Positions 34,135 through 45,154 of a stretch of DNA of 64,000 nucleotides are shown in pieces (within the stretch, counting starts at the first letter, position 1; each line of letters begins with the position of its first letter). The notes under the pieces are model-generated. The model had not been told where the DNA came from. It worked only from the letters and a program-made list of their open reading frames with translations, and made no database searches. This DNA comes from Prorocentrum cordatum (Eukaryota > Sar > Dinophyceae > Prorocentrales > Prorocentraceae), in assembly GCA_963575745.1 (NCBI GenBank), contig CAUYUJ010016894.1:115001-179000 (forward strand), in the 5' to 3' direction. The position numbers and the translations under genes were made by a program.

Positions 34135-34440
34135 GCGGGGGGCGGGGGGGGCGAGGGTCGTCGGTTGCGTACGGGTGGTCGTCGTGGGTCGTCGTGCCAC
34201 TGGGGGTCGTCGCGAGTCGTCGGGGGAGGGGCGGAGGGTCGTCGCGGGGCTGGGGCGGAGGGTCGTCAGGGGAAGGGAGGGTCGTCGCGGGGCAGGGGCG
34301 GGGGGCCGCGGGGCCGGGGCGGAGGGCCGCCGGGGGCTGGGGCGGAGGGTCGTCGTGGGGCTGGGGCGGAGGGTCGTCGGGGGGAGGGGCGGAGGGTCGT
34401 CAGGGGAAGGGAGGGGCGGAGGGCCAGCCGGAGCCGACGG
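34135..34440. repeat. GGGGCGGAGGGTCGTCG array, 3-prime of the LINE
   Basis: About ten copies of a 25-32-bp unit built on GGGGCGGAGGGTCGTCG. It starts right at the end of the ORF at 34445-38257, so it may be the 3-prime untranslated region of that LINE. Confidence 0.8.
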
Positions 34441-34444
34441 CGAC

Positions 34445-37400
34445 TCACACGGCGTCGGCTGCGGCCGCCGCCGTGGCCGCTGCTAGGCGCGCCGCCGCCG
34501 CGCCCGTCGACGGCTGCAGCCGCCGCAGCACCGCCCGCGCGTTCTCCCGATGAAGGGAGATTGAGAGTCGCTGGGCGTGCGGGTCCGCCACTACGGCGGC
34601 TTCCTCCCCGGTGGCGTCAGCCACCCGCTTGGCCAGGATCGCGAAAGCTCTCCTGGCCTCGCGCCCCCACCCGCCACCGTGGGCCTCCACCACCATGGGT
34701 ATGAAGGTGAGGCCCTGCGCCACGCACTGGCGCTCGGTGTCCTGGTGCAGCCGCTTGAACTCCTCGTAGCGCTCCGTGGCCGCGCTGGGGGACGCGGCGG
34801 AGGCGGGGAGGAGGTCGGCGCGAAGCCCGGAAGTGACGGCGAAGTCCCAGGCTGCTGGCACCCCGTTGCGCCACCTGGGCAGGTAGACGTCAGCGGGGCG
34901 GCGGTCGCCGGCGTCCAAGTCCTGCCCGTCCAGCTCGCCGCCCGGCGGCCCCTCGTTGGCGGCGCGCGGTGGAAGGAGCCCTGGCCGCTCCAGCTCTGCC
35001 CCCGCGAAGCCGGCCGCCTGCGCGTCAAAGAACCCCTGGTTCCGGAGCGCGTTGTGCCGCTTTGTCCTGTCGCCCCGGCAGGAGCAGGCAACGGCGCGGT
35101 CCAGCCAGACGTCCATCACCTCTCCGCAAGCGGGGCAGAAGTCCTCCCGGTCGAGGAACTGGACTCGGAGTCGTCGCTGAACCGCCACCTGGCAGAGGCC
35201 GCGCTGGAGGCGGGTACCCGCGGCCTCGCAGGGCGGCGCTTGGAGGTAGGCGCCGGCGCCGGGCGCCTGGAGCAGGCTCAGGTGCGCCTGCGTGGCGACC
35301 GAGGCGCCCGAGCGGAGGCTAGCGAGCGCCGCGTCGTCAACAGCGTCGCTGAGTTTCTGCTGGTTGCCGTGCTGCTCCAGGTCGAATGCCACCCTGTCCG
35401 CGTCCGAGACGAGGGCGTTGTGGGCCTGCACAGCGTTCGCGAGCGCGCCCCCGTCGTGCCCTGCCTCGTCGGTGTAGCCCGGGTAGAGCTGCCTGCAGAG
35501 GGCGGAGCAGGCGGCCCGGGAGGCAACGTAGGCTGCGGCCGCGTGCCGTTCGCCTGAGCGCAAGCCGAGGCCCCCCTTCCGCAGCTTGAGTTGCGCCTGC
35601 CGCCAGGACGCGTCGGTGAGCGAGCAGCCAGTCACCTGCTCGAGGCAAGCCCTCACCCTGTCGTCCAGCTCCTGCAGGGCCGCTGTGTGCGCGGTGGGCG
35701 GCACTACCCGCGCGCTATAGCCCAGCTTGCAAAACAACGCGTCCTCCAGTGCCCCCAGCGTGTCCAAGAGTTCCTGTGCCGCAGGGACCCGATTCTTCGC
35801 GTGCTGGCAGCAGAAGGCGTCGTCGCCGACGGGCGCCCCGAGGAGCTCGAAACTCCTGTCCGTGCGGAGGCGGAACCCCTGCGGGAAGGCGTTCAAGTCT
35901 ACTGCGCTGTCAGTGCCGCCGGCTGGGACCACCTCGCACTTCCCAGGCCCGGTGCTAAGTTCGAGTCCCACCGCTGCGAGGGCGGCGACCAGCTCGTGGA
36001 GGAGGCGCGCCACGGCGCGCCAGTCGCCCGCCAGAGTCCCGTCGTCCAGGAAGAACACCTTGAGGTCGACCTGGCCCGGGGGTGCGGGCCGGGCAGGGTG
36101 GGGAGCGGCGTGAAGGACCTGTTCTGCGCGCCGCTGGAGAGCCAGCGCGAAAAGCAAAGGTCCAAGAGGGTCGCCTTGCTGGACTCCGCACTCCGAGCGG
36201 ATCCTGTGCTTGCCGAGGCGGAGGAAAGACGGGCGCGAGTAGCACCAGTCGGCCCACGGCGCCAAGCAGGGGAATTCCTCGTGGAGGGCCTGGAGGAGAG
36301 CCTGTCTGTCTAAGGTGTTGAACGCGGTGGAGAGGTCAAGCTTGACGAAAACCTTCTCGCGGTGCCCCAGGTTGCGCGCCCACCGCTGGCGGGCGACGTG
36401 GACAACCGCCTCGGCCCCTCCAGGCACCGCGACGCCGACTTGGAGCGGCGCCAGGCGGTCGCGCGCCGCGTCGGCGACCTCGCGGCACAGACACTTCCCA
36501 ACAAGGCGCCGGAGCGTCTCACCGACGGCAACCGGCCGCAAGCCACCACCTTTCTTTGGGAGGGCCACCAGGGAGGCGCCGGCGAAACATTCAGAAACGG
36601 AGGCGGGCGCGTGGCCGCAAGCGAGGAGGGCGACCAAGCTGCGCAGCTGTCCGGTGACCTCGTCCCTGTGCGCCGCCGTGCCGAGGGCGTCCTTCAGGTG
36701 CTGTGGCCGGAGGCCCGTGGGCCCGGCGGCCGAGCCCCGGGGGAAAGCCCGGACCTCCTTCGCCACCACGGTTTCGTCGACCTGCAAGGCGGCCGCGGCG
36801 TGCACGGCAGGAAGGGCGGCCAAGTCCACAGGCTGACGACTCTGCGGATGCTTGCGGCGCATCTGCTGAAGGACGTCGCGGGTTACTGCCGTCGGCGGCT
36901 CGCTAACCAGACTGGAGCAGCTCTTGGAGTATTGCGCGTCAGCAGCAAGCTCCAGACACCTTCTGGCCTTGTCGGCGGCGGTGGCGCTTCGCTTGGCCGG
37001 GCGTCGCTCCGTGGTCTCGGCCCAAAGGGAAGCCCTTTCGCCGTCCAGCCAACGCCTGCAGAGCTGCCTCGTCTCCGCCTCGGCCGCGCGCCGGCTGCCG
37101 CGCCCTCCCCGGGCGTGGGGGCGCAGCACGCACTTGGGCAGCATAGCCAGCTGGACCCAAGCCGCCTCGCTGTTGGTGTGAACGACGAGGGCCGTGGCCT
37201 GCGTCAGGCACCGCGCCCAGAGGCCCCGAGCACCCTTAGGGACGTACTTCTTCGTGCCGGCCTGGCTGGCAAAGACCTCTTCCAGTAAAGGCAACCCTCG
37301 CGGCGGGGGCGGCTCGGCGCTGAGTGCAGCCGGCGCGGCGTCGGCGGCCGCAGCTCGATCAGCGGGGCGGCACCTCGGGCATACCTGCCCGAACCGCGTG

Positions 37401-38257
37401 CGGAGGAAGCGCTGGCAAACCGTGCATTGCGATAGGCTGTGTTCGTCCAGGTAGGCCTGTGGGACCGGCGGCAAGCCTGGGAACCTGCCGGCCGCATGCT
37501 CATTGAGGTGTTGTCGCATTGCCTGATGGTCTGACCAGCCGGCGCTGGCGGCAAGGTCACTGCGAGGGCAGCCCGGGACGGGGCAACCAACCCGGGCGCG
37601 CCGGGCGCGGCGCCGTGGAGGGGCCTCGGCTGCGTCTGCAGCTGGTGGAGGCGGCGGCGGGGGTGCTGCACTGGGCGCCGCGGCAGCCGCCTGCGGGGCG
37701 GCCATGGGCTCCGCGGCGGGAGCCGCGGCGGGACCTGCGGCCGCGGCGGCCTGACCATGCCCCGCCGGCGGGGCCACCGCGGGCGGCTGGTCAAGGGCAG
37801 CGCCGGCCAGGACCTGCGGGGCCACCGCACCAGGGCCATCGGCGGCAAGACCGGCCGCGCGGCGGAGCTCCGGCAGGGGGACGCCCGCATCGACGTGCAT
37901 ATTCCGCTCGGGATCGACGCCTAGTTCTGCCATCCTCAAGTCCAGGGCGGGGTCCACGCCGGGGTCGCCCCCCTCAGTGAGGTTCCGCCTCAGACGGCGC
38001 CCTGGGGACCCGCGGGGAGGACCAGTCTCGACGAACGTGTTGCGGACGCTGACGTCGTGACCCGAGGACGGGACAGCCGCTGGCGCTGACCCTGACGAGG
38101 GGGAGCTTGCGGAGGCTGCGGGTCGCTGCAACGACGACTCCTGTGGAGGGGAGCGGCTGCGAGCCCCGTTGCTGGGGGCGTTGCTGCTGGGGGGGGCCCT
38201 GGCCGGCGACTCCCGCCTCCGCGGCGGCAGGTGCAGCGTTGGCGCTCGAAGAGACAC
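34445..38257 (-). CDS. LINE protein: zinc finger, reverse transcriptase, restriction-like endonuclease (apparently intact)
   Basis: A single uninterrupted frame of 1270 residues. Residues 1-220 are Ala/Pro/Ser-rich. Zinc fingers: CPVPGC..H..H at 225-254 and CTVC..CPRC at 278-296. RT: KLDLSTAFNTLD (motif A, 639-650), GVQQGDPLGPLLFALALQ (motif B, 691-708), FFLDDGTLAG (motif C, 735-744; LDD rather than YADD), LELSTGPGKCEVV (motif D) and FELLGAPVG (motif E). C-terminus: CPAC..CSCRGDRTKRHNALRN zinc knuckle (1041-1072), then RRPADVYLPRW and AAWDFAVTSGL (1119-1145), EEFKRLH and IPMVVEAHGGG, the pattern of the PD-(D/E)XK-type nuclease in R2/NeSL-like LINEs. It nicks DNA and copies its own RNA at the nick. 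Start at 38257 is the first Met; the frame before it is open to other choices. No stops or frameshifts, unlike every other element here. Confidence 0.88.
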   Translation of the reverse strand: MSLRAPTLHLPPRRRESPARAPPSSNAPSNGARSRSPPQESSLQRPAASASSPSSGSAPAAVPSSGHDVSVRNTFVETGPPRGSPGRRLRRNLTEGGDPGVDPALDLRMAELGVDPERNMHVDAGVPLPELRRAAGLAADGPGAVAPQVLAGAALDQPPAVAPPAGHGQAAAAAGPAAAPAAEPMAAPQAAAAAPSAAPPPPPPPAADAAEAPPRRRARRARVGCPVPGCPRSDLAASAGWSDHQAMRQHLNEHAAGRFPGLPPVPQAYLDEHSLSQCTVCQRFLRTRFGQVCPRCRPADRAAAADAAPAALSAEPPPPRGLPLLEEVFASQAGTKKYVPKGARGLWARCLTQATALVVHTNSEAAWVQLAMLPKCVLRPHARGGRGSRRAAEAETRQLCRRWLDGERASLWAETTERRPAKRSATAADKARRCLELAADAQYSKSCSSLVSEPPTAVTRDVLQQMRRKHPQSRQPVDLAALPAVHAAAALQVDETVVAKEVRAFPRGSAAGPTGLRPQHLKDALGTAAHRDEVTGQLRSLVALLACGHAPASVSECFAGASLVALPKKGGGLRPVAVGETLRRLVGKCLCREVADAARDRLAPLQVGVAVPGGAEAVVHVARQRWARNLGHREKVFVKLDLSTAFNTLDRQALLQALHEEFPCLAPWADWCYSRPSFLRLGKHRIRSECGVQQGDPLGPLLFALALQRRAEQVLHAAPHPARPAPPGQVDLKVFFLDDGTLAGDWRAVARLLHELVAALAAVGLELSTGPGKCEVVPAGGTDSAVDLNAFPQGFRLRTDRSFELLGAPVGDDAFCCQHAKNRVPAAQELLDTLGALEDALFCKLGYSARVVPPTAHTAALQELDDRVRACLEQVTGCSLTDASWRQAQLKLRKGGLGLRSGERHAAAAYVASRAACSALCRQLYPGYTDEAGHDGGALANAVQAHNALVSDADRVAFDLEQHGNQQKLSDAVDDAALASLRSGASVATQAHLSLLQAPGAGAYLQAPPCEAAGTRLQRGLCQVAVQRRLRVQFLDREDFCPACGEVMDVWLDRAVACSCRGDRTKRHNALRNQGFFDAQAAGFAGAELERPGLLPPRAANEGPPGGELDGQDLDAGDRRPADVYLPRWRNGVPAAWDFAVTSGLRADLLPASAASPSAATERYEEFKRLHQDTERQCVAQGLTFIPMVVEAHGGGWGREARRAFAILAKRVADATGEEAAVVADPHAQRLSISLHRENARAVLRRLQPSTGAAAARLAAATAAAAADAV

Positions 38258-38259
38258 GC

Positions 38260-39252
38260 GTCACACACGTCCGAAGAAGAGGAGCCTGCTGGAAAAGCGG
38301 GCGACCGCACGGCTCGGAGAAGCAAGAAGGCGCGCCCTGCCCAACCCGCCGAATATGACAAACATGTGGAACACCACGGAGACGACAAGCATGTGGAATA
38401 CCACCCCGGGCTCAATGCAATGGTGGTCGCAAGCGCGATGCATGTACAGATCGGCTGCGAGAAGTGGACGTCCCGGAATAGAGCGGCACCGCACGCTCCT
38501 GCCAAGACACGTTGAAAAGGAACTCCGTGAAGAGCCGCCCCGAATGCTAGGAACTTTAAGGGCGCCGACGGCACCCCGGAGGCCGCCATCATCAAGGTCG
38601 CATGGATCACAGTGGGCATCATCTGGCCGCCGGCGGCGTGAAGATGCTCGGCCAAGCATGCGCCGGCTAATGCCGGGGGGGCCCAGCCCATAGCGTCAAC
38701 AAGCAGGTCCGGCAAGGGGCGCACGCAGAAGTACGCCACGTCCAGGGTGGTCGACATCGCCGGCAAGAACATGCGGAGGATCTTCATCACCGGGGCCGCG
38801 ACCGCTGCCAGCGCCTGCGGCCACAAACTCCGGGGCACACCAACGCCAAGGGGGCTAGACGATGTGCCAGAAGCGCCGGACACGCTGGCGGCGCAGCTGC
38901 GGAGGTGGGCGTGGAAGTACAGCTCCGCCGGCGAGGTGCGCATCGCCGTTGGGCCCGGCGCCGCAACCACCGCATGCGCGCCGAGGCGAGGGATGGAGGG
39001 CGCGATCAGGTTGAAGGCGGCCGAAGCGTTGGTCCTGGCAGACGGGGCCGGGCCGCAATCCTGTGGCGGAGAACCTCCGGGGCCCCCGAAACACAGCAGC
39101 AGGCGGCACCGCAAACAGGGGGAGGGACGGGGTGATAGGAGGGCGGGGTCGCGAAGTCGCATCCCCACCAAGATAAAGTCCCATGCCTCCCCTGGGGAAT
39201 GGAACAGAGTGGGAGGTGCCATTTCGTACCAGGACCCCCCGGAGCCGGCCAA
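38260..39252 (-). other. open frame upstream of the LINE, unrecognised
   Basis: A 420-residue frame (39252-37990) overlaps the LINE start in another frame. Its first two thirds are hydrophobic (for example LWPQALAAVAAPVMKILRMF) and a Cys-rich patch CDACLFERQRCTC lies near 38250. It could be a real exon, the LINE 5-prime region, or chance in high-GC sequence. I assign no function. Small direct repeats of ACATGTGGAA occur near 38365-38400. Confidence 0.2.
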
Positions 39253-39575
39253 AGCGTGGGGGGGGAGTCAAGATCTCCATAATCGTTTGGGGAATCAGCC
39301 CCAATCCGCACACCAGACCAGGAGCCGGAGACCAGGGTCCACGAGGACCCAGGAAAAGGAGGGTCGATCGCCCCCGCCAGGAATTGGATGCCTCCCCAGG
39401 TCCGCGAAGGCGCCCCAGACGACGAAGCGACCAGGGCGTCGAGCTCGACCCCGGGCGAGTAGTCCCCCTCGTGCAGCGGCAGCACGGCGCGCGGCGCAGG
39501 CGAGGGGCCGGCGGGCTCCTCAGGCGGGGTAGCCCTAGAAGGAGAAGAAATAAACCCACTGCCGTACCCCGCGAT

Positions 39576-40661
39576 CTAGACATGCTGGTGCGGGGACGGG
39601 CGGGAAGGAGGCAGGGGAGGAGAGAACGGGCAGGGAGGACAGGAAGAGGAAGAGGGGGAGGAGGAGGAGGACGTCGGAATTGGAGTGGCCCCCAGGGGCA
39701 ACCCGTGGAGGGGGTAGGGAGGGTGGGCGAAAGTAGGCCCCGGAGATCCTGAACCCAATTGCACTTGGACCATCCCCTGAGTCCACGAACGCGCACGAGA
39801 CGGGCCAGCCGCGCGCGCAGCCGAAGCACCTGGATCACCAGAGGCGCCCCGGCAACCCGCAGGACCACCAGGCTCGACGCACTCTTGGTTGCAGCGGCAC
39901 GTCAGGACCGCGATGCCCTCCACCGAGCTGGGGCACGGGACTCCCAGAGTCAGTGCATTGCTCGCGGGGATGGGCTCCTGCGCCAGCGCAGTGTGGCGCC
40001 GGGGGAAGGTCGTCGGCGACGGGAAAGGGTCGGGCGTCCGGTTTGGGTGGGGCGTCAGGTATGGCGTCGGGTTGGGGTAGGGCGTCGGGTCGGGGATCTG
40101 GCTGGGGTGGGGCGTCGGGCTGGTGTAGGGCGTCGTGCTGGGGCAAGGCGTCGGGTAAGGCGTCGCGTTGGGGCAGGGCGTCGGGTTGGGGTACGGCGTC
40201 GCGTTGGGGCAGGGCGTCGGGTTGGGGTAGGGCGTCGGGTAGGCCGTCGGGCTGGGGTGGGGCGTCGGGTATGGCGTCGCGTTTGGGTAGGGCGTCGGGC
40301 GAGGCGTCGTGCTGGGGCAAAGCGTCGGGTAGGGCGTCGGGTGAGGCGTCGGGCTGGGGTAAGGCATCGAGTTGGGCGTCGTGCTGGGGTGAGGCGTTGG
40401 TCGGACACGGGCGTGGGCTGCGTGGGGCAGTCGATCGTCCTGCGGCCGAGCACACACGGGTGCCCGGAGTCGTGGGGGTCGACGGGGGCGCAGGCAAGCA
40501 GGCAGGCAAGAGGAAGAGTGACGCGGAAGGCAGGGGGGGGACAAAGTCTGCTCAGCGCATTCGGAGGGAGAGGAGGCTGGAGGCAAAGAGAGGTCATGTA
40601 TCTGTGGGACTTGAGGGCGCCGTGTCATGACCACGACCGCCTCCGAGATCCCCGAATTCAC
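39576..40661 (-). other. Pro/Thr/Tyr-repeat open frame over a 21-24-bp array
   Basis: The minus strand keeps a 361-residue frame across the array at 40020-40400, giving runs like PTPYPTPHPSPT. After the array the frame continues with AVLTCRCNQECVEPGG, a Cys-rich stretch. Both frames neighbouring it are also open (DALPQPDALPDALPQ; RRPTPARRPT), because the array unit length is mostly a multiple of three. A repeat-bearing secreted or wall protein is conceivable, but no signal peptide or second exon is visible. Confidence 0.25.
40020..40400. repeat. GGGCGTCGGGTTGGGGTA tandem array
   Basis: About 17 copies of an 18-24-bp unit with frequent 6-bp length changes. Confidence 0.9.
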
Positions 40662-40734
40662 ACACGAAGCGGGAGATGGGGGAGAAGAGCAGGGGAAAGG
40701 AGGAGGAGAAGTATACCACTACGACTACGACTGC

Positions 40735-41090
40735 GACTGCTCTCCTCGTCAGGTGGGCAAAACCGAATGGCGGACAACAATACGATTCCCCTCCTACTCG
40801 CGACGTGGCAACGCCTGGGGGGGGAATATACCACTCCACTCTACTCGCCACGCGGCAACGCTTTGGGGGGCGAAAACAAAATCCACTCTACTCTGGCCGC
40901 GGCAACGCCGCGGGGTGGAACAGAACTACTACTCCACTCTACTCGCCAAGTGGGCAACGCCGAGGGGCGACCAAAAATGCGAATCCATTCTTACTCGCCA
41001 CGTGGCATCGCCTGAAGGCGGGGCGAACAAGTAACACTCCACTCTGCTCGCCACGTGGAAACGTCGTGGGGGCGAAAATTACGCTACCGA
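40735..41090. repeat. CCACGTGGCAACGC repeat cluster, left of the Helitron
   Basis: Six or seven copies of CTACTCGCCACGTGGCAACG, then CC or CGNGGGGGCGAAAACA, spaced 45-60 bp. The same family is present on the other side of the Helitron (56665-57060 and 57550-57930). CCACGTGG is a palindrome. Confidence 0.8.
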
Positions 41091-41099
41091 GGAACCCCG

Positions 41100-41727
41100 C
41101 ACACTTAATTTAAATCGTATGCGTTTGCTTTTCGTTATCATATATGCGCAATCCTGCGTTCTAAACCCTCGTCGCGAATGTTTCCCTATATTGTCTTCCA
41201 ACACACTACTGTGTGAACCTCCTCCCTCTTCCCCGCTTTCTATCCTTCATCGGGAACAAGTTCGAGGTGGTCGCCGAGGGCCGTTTCCTGGGATCGCAAC
41301 AACCAATGAGGTGATGCAAAACGATTTACCACAGCTCGAGCAGTCAGGGGGCCCACTGTGGAAGTTGGTGCAAATCACACCCCCTCGCATCATGCTGCGT
41401 TCTCCCGCACCCCTGCCTCCCTTTCTGCTTTCGGTCGGTCTACTCTTTCTCGTCTCATGCAGTTTCCACGCGTCTGTCGCCACGTCTCTTCGACGGAGAG
41501 TCTCTAAGGTGTGCGCGCAAAAGACTTGCATAGCAAACGTGATACGCCTGCGTACGATATGCGAGTGCCCTTCGATGGAAAATCTCCGGGCTGCGGTTGC
41601 CACGACAACCAAAGCTGGGCGGACGCTCCGAAATCGTCCGGGAGCGGCGCGGGCCGCGCAAATTCGATGCGGCTGGACAGCGCTGCCTTTGTCGGAAAGA
41701 CTCTGGCGGCCGTGCGCCCCGACGACC
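41100..41727. other. gene-less stretch 3-prime of the helicase
   Basis: Contains one copy of the GGTCGCCGAGGGCCGTTTCC motif at 41268-41288. This would be the place to look for the Helitron 3-prime hairpin and CTRR end; I could not fix one. Confidence 0.5.
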
Positions 41728-44220
41728 TCACGCCGCTGGCAGGATCCATTGGCGTTCCTGAGCCAGCTCCTCGATCTCCCGCGTCTCCGTGGCCATGCAC
41801 CCATCGAACTTCTGCAGGGCTTTGAGCACGGACGGAGGCGGGCCTTTCTGCAGGACCTCCCTTGGCGGCGGCCGAAGTAAGAGCATATCGTCCATGCAAG
41901 TGGCTCTGCTGAGCATCACGTACAAGTGCAGCCACTAGTTCTCCGCTCTCTCCTCTGGTCTGTCAATGCTCGTGTCCTGCGCGCAGTCGATGGTCACTCC
42001 GGTGCGGATCGTCTGGCCCTGTGACGCGGTGGACGTCAGGAAACGCCCATGCGTGAGCGCGTACCCGAACATCTTGACCCGGTGCGCAATGTTGGCGCTC
42101 TGCCACTTGAAGTGCGCCTCCATGAGCGGGAAGCAGAACAGGCCATTCGCCTTCTCTTTCTGGATTCCGAAGGAGTGAACGAAGGATTCCACCACGTCCG
42201 GGCTCTGCTTCTCGAAGTTGTGCACCTGCATCCAGATTCCGGCAGGCAGGCAGCGCGGGCGGAAGATCTCTCCCGGAGCGCAGTCGTCGTACCTGTCGTG
42301 GTCGTTGCTCTCGAACACGAAGCTCACGATGGTGGCCTTCTGCACCTTGATCAAGCTCTTGCGCTTGGACACCTTGACGGTGAATCTCACCTCCATGCCC
42401 ACGTGCGCGGGAAGAACTCCGTGCATGTGCCCCGTGTCGCCAGGTTTCGGCACGTTCAGCAGCCTTTTGCAAGCATCAACAGTTTCCTGCGGTGTGCTGC
42501 AGGCGACGCCCTCGTCCTTCGACTGCAGGAAAACCAACGGCACGCCCATGGCGCGGGAGTCGATCATGCTCCGGCGAGATATCCATCGGCTCAGCGTGCT
42601 CCAGTACCAGGCCATTCCGAAACCAGTCGCAAACTTCTCCTCGTCGCGCCTCGGGCCCCTCGCTCTGGTCGCGCAGTCGGCGGCGACCCGAGCCTGGAAG
42701 GCAGCCCATACACGGTCTGGAATCCGGCGCGCGAAGCGCATGCAGGCCAGGAGCTCGATCAGCGGGCCGCCAGGCTTGAAGCGCTCGGTGCCCTTCAGCT
42801 CGATCACGTGGGGCTCTTTGCCGAACACTCTGATGGCGTGCTGCACTTCCACGCTCGGAGGCGGATCCAACTTGCAGTTACCGTCCTCGTCTTTCTCCTG
42901 GACGTCCCTGATGAGCCCGATGGCTTTCGTCGGGGCGAGCTGGAGGAAGTCACCCAGGTGAATGACGATGGGGGCCCGCCCGAAGTGGTGGTGGTCCTTC
43001 CTGTAGTTGGACTCGTCCACGGCGAACTCCTGGCGCCTGCCGAACATGCTCCTGAAGTCCAGCATGTTGTAGAGGGCCGCAGATATCATGCTGATCTCCT
43101 CCATGACAAGCACGCGCACTCGGCGCCAGCGCTGCTCCAGTTTCTTGAGCTTCTCGGCGCTGGGCCGCCTCTTCTCGTTCGTCAGCTCCTGCACGGCCAT
43201 GCCTCCAGCTCCGTGGATCGTCATGGCCTCCACGTCCGCCGTCGAGATGTTCTTGGCCTGAGTGTTGGAGAGGGCCGCCACAACGAGGCTCGGACTGGCC
43301 TTGCTCTCTTGTGGCCAGATGTGGTTCACCGCCTTGAACACGAGCTCCTGCACCACGTGCGTCTTGCCAGATCCACCCTGGCCCAGCAGGAGGACGTGGT
43401 GGACCTTGCGCTGGTGGCAGGGGGTGCCGTTCTTCTCGTCGCGCCAGACCTGGTCGCAGGCATCAGCAAAGCGCATGGCGAAGATGATCTGGTCTCGAGT
43501 GAGCCGCTTGTTCTCTGGCAAGCCAGCCACGAGGTCCATAATGTAGGCACCCGGGGTAGCGTGCACGCCGGCTTCGTCGAATGACGCCGGCTCGGGGTCC
43601 TTCCCGTCTCCCGCCCCCGGCGCCTCCTCCTCGTCGTCGGAATCATCGTCGCCTGCCGCCTTGTCTTGGAATGCGATATCCTGCAACTTAAGCATCTGGA
43701 TCTGCTTGTCCACGTGGCCCGTTCCGCTCCAGACGTCAGGCATGCTGTCGCGCAAACCCTGGCATTGCAGTCGCCACGCTTCCCCGCGGCCTTGGTCGAA
43801 CAGGCGATCAGCGCGGGAGTGGTCGGGGAGGGCGTCCTTCCAGTCCATGCACGGGAGGGCCAGCAGCTCCTTCTCGAACAACTTGGGCCGAGCCCTATGG
43901 CCGTAGGTCAGCGTCTTCCTGAGGTCCCCGCGGTACTCGTCATCCCCAGCAGGGGCGCCTCCTCGAAAGTGCCGATCTTCAGCTGCGGCGCTGCCGGAGG
44001 GTCGTCCGCCGCGTCGCCTGCCCCCTCGTCGCCAGCCCCGCCTCCACCAGCGGTCATGCGGAGGCGCGCCTCGCGAACGGCTGCGTCTGAATGGTACTGG
44101 CGCGGGCGGTGCTCCATGCGCGCTCTCGCAAGGCCCTCCAGGTTCTGCGCCACCTGCAGCCCGACGATGGCGGCGCACTGCTTCATCGTGGCGCGCGGCT
44201 TGCTCTTGTCAGGGCCCCGG
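41728..44220 (-). pseudogene. PIF1-family helicase of the Helitron
   Basis: The main frame (44178-41935) is 747 residues. Motif I: LLLGQGGSGKTHVVQE. Motif II: VLVMEEISMISA. Motif III: HLGDFLQLAPTKAIGL. Late motifs: LTSTASQGQTIRTGVTIDCA and, just past an in-frame TAG at 41935-41937, YVMLSRATCMDDMLLLRP (motif VI), continuing to 41728. So one nonsense codon removes motif VI and 70 residues. At the N-terminus MKQCAAIVGLQVAQNLEGLA and FEEAPLLGMTSTAG are in another frame (44186-43908), giving a frameshift near 43940. PIF1-type helicases unwind DNA 5-prime to 3-prime; in Helitrons this displaces the transferred strand. Both catalytic motifs of the ATPase core are intact. Confidence 0.88.
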
Positions 44221-44535
44221 GAGTACGAGGGGCGCGAAGGGCGGGGGCGCGCCGAGAGGCAACGCGGAATCGACAGAAACGCGGTGAGGCGGGGGCGCGC
44301 TCCCGGAGCACGCGACGAGCCCGACGCGCGGGCCTGGCGTTCTTACCGGATCCCCCGAGGAGAAGGGGGAGGAGGTCACCGAGGGCCGTTTCCCGTAAAA
44401 CGTAACACCCCAAAGACTGCCCCGACATCTGCAGGCCAAGGATGCAAGCGACGGGTTGGACAACGATCTCGACATTCTCCTGAAACCAGAAAAGTCACCG
44501 ACGCAGTCGGCGATCTCGAGCGGAGCACCGATCGG
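44221..44535 (-). other. intron-like gap between Rep and helicase
   Basis: Coding similarity is lost between CEVDPDHC-type sequence near 44540 and the helicase N-terminus. The gap carries GGTCACCGAGGGCCGTTTCC at 44375-44394. Splice sites cannot be fixed; a GTAAGA on the minus strand lies at 44346-44341. Confidence 0.45.
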
Positions 44536-45101
44536 GGCTATCGATCGACGCAACTGAGCGCGCGGCAATGATCTGGATCGACTTCCCCGACGTGGCCGCG
44601 ATCCAGCCAGGCGCCGCGTTGCGCTGCGATCACCTCTTCCGTCTCCCACAGAGAGGGGTACTCGAACCTGTCGAGGAACCGCTGCCGCCCCTCCGCTGCG
44701 TCCACCTCCATCTCTCGCTGGTAAAGAAGCCACTTGGCCGAGAACACCGTGGCCGGAGTGAAGTGCTCCCGGGGGCCGTCTGGCAATGGCGAACACATGT
44801 GCAAATGCTTCCAGTTCAGCACTGTCGTCAGTCGCCGTGTCGCTGTACGCTATAGCCGAAGGGCGCAGAAACTATTGCTGGTACATGGCGGCCATCTCCG
44901 AATCCTGCAGATGCGAGGGCATCAGGAACCCATCGAACATTGGAACTCGCAACTCGGCGGTCAGCCGCTGCACTCGGGTCTTGGCGCGGGTGTAGTTCGA
45001 GTCGAACTCGAACTCGTTGACCTGGGACTCCCTTTCCGTGCCTGAAGCGCACGGCAAGCAGGGGAGGCGCATCGCGTTGTCCCTCTCTTAGACTCTCTAT
45101 A

Positions 45102-45154
<53 letters not shown>

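Noticed and set aside
41100-41727. Helitron 3-prime terminal hairpin and CTRR end
   Set aside because: Several short GC stems end near CTAG or CTGG words, but none is better than chance and no partner TC end could be fixed.
41935-41937. Stop-codon readthrough or a variant genetic code
   Set aside because: All three stop codons interrupt the Helitron frames and frameshifts occur as well, so decay explains it better.
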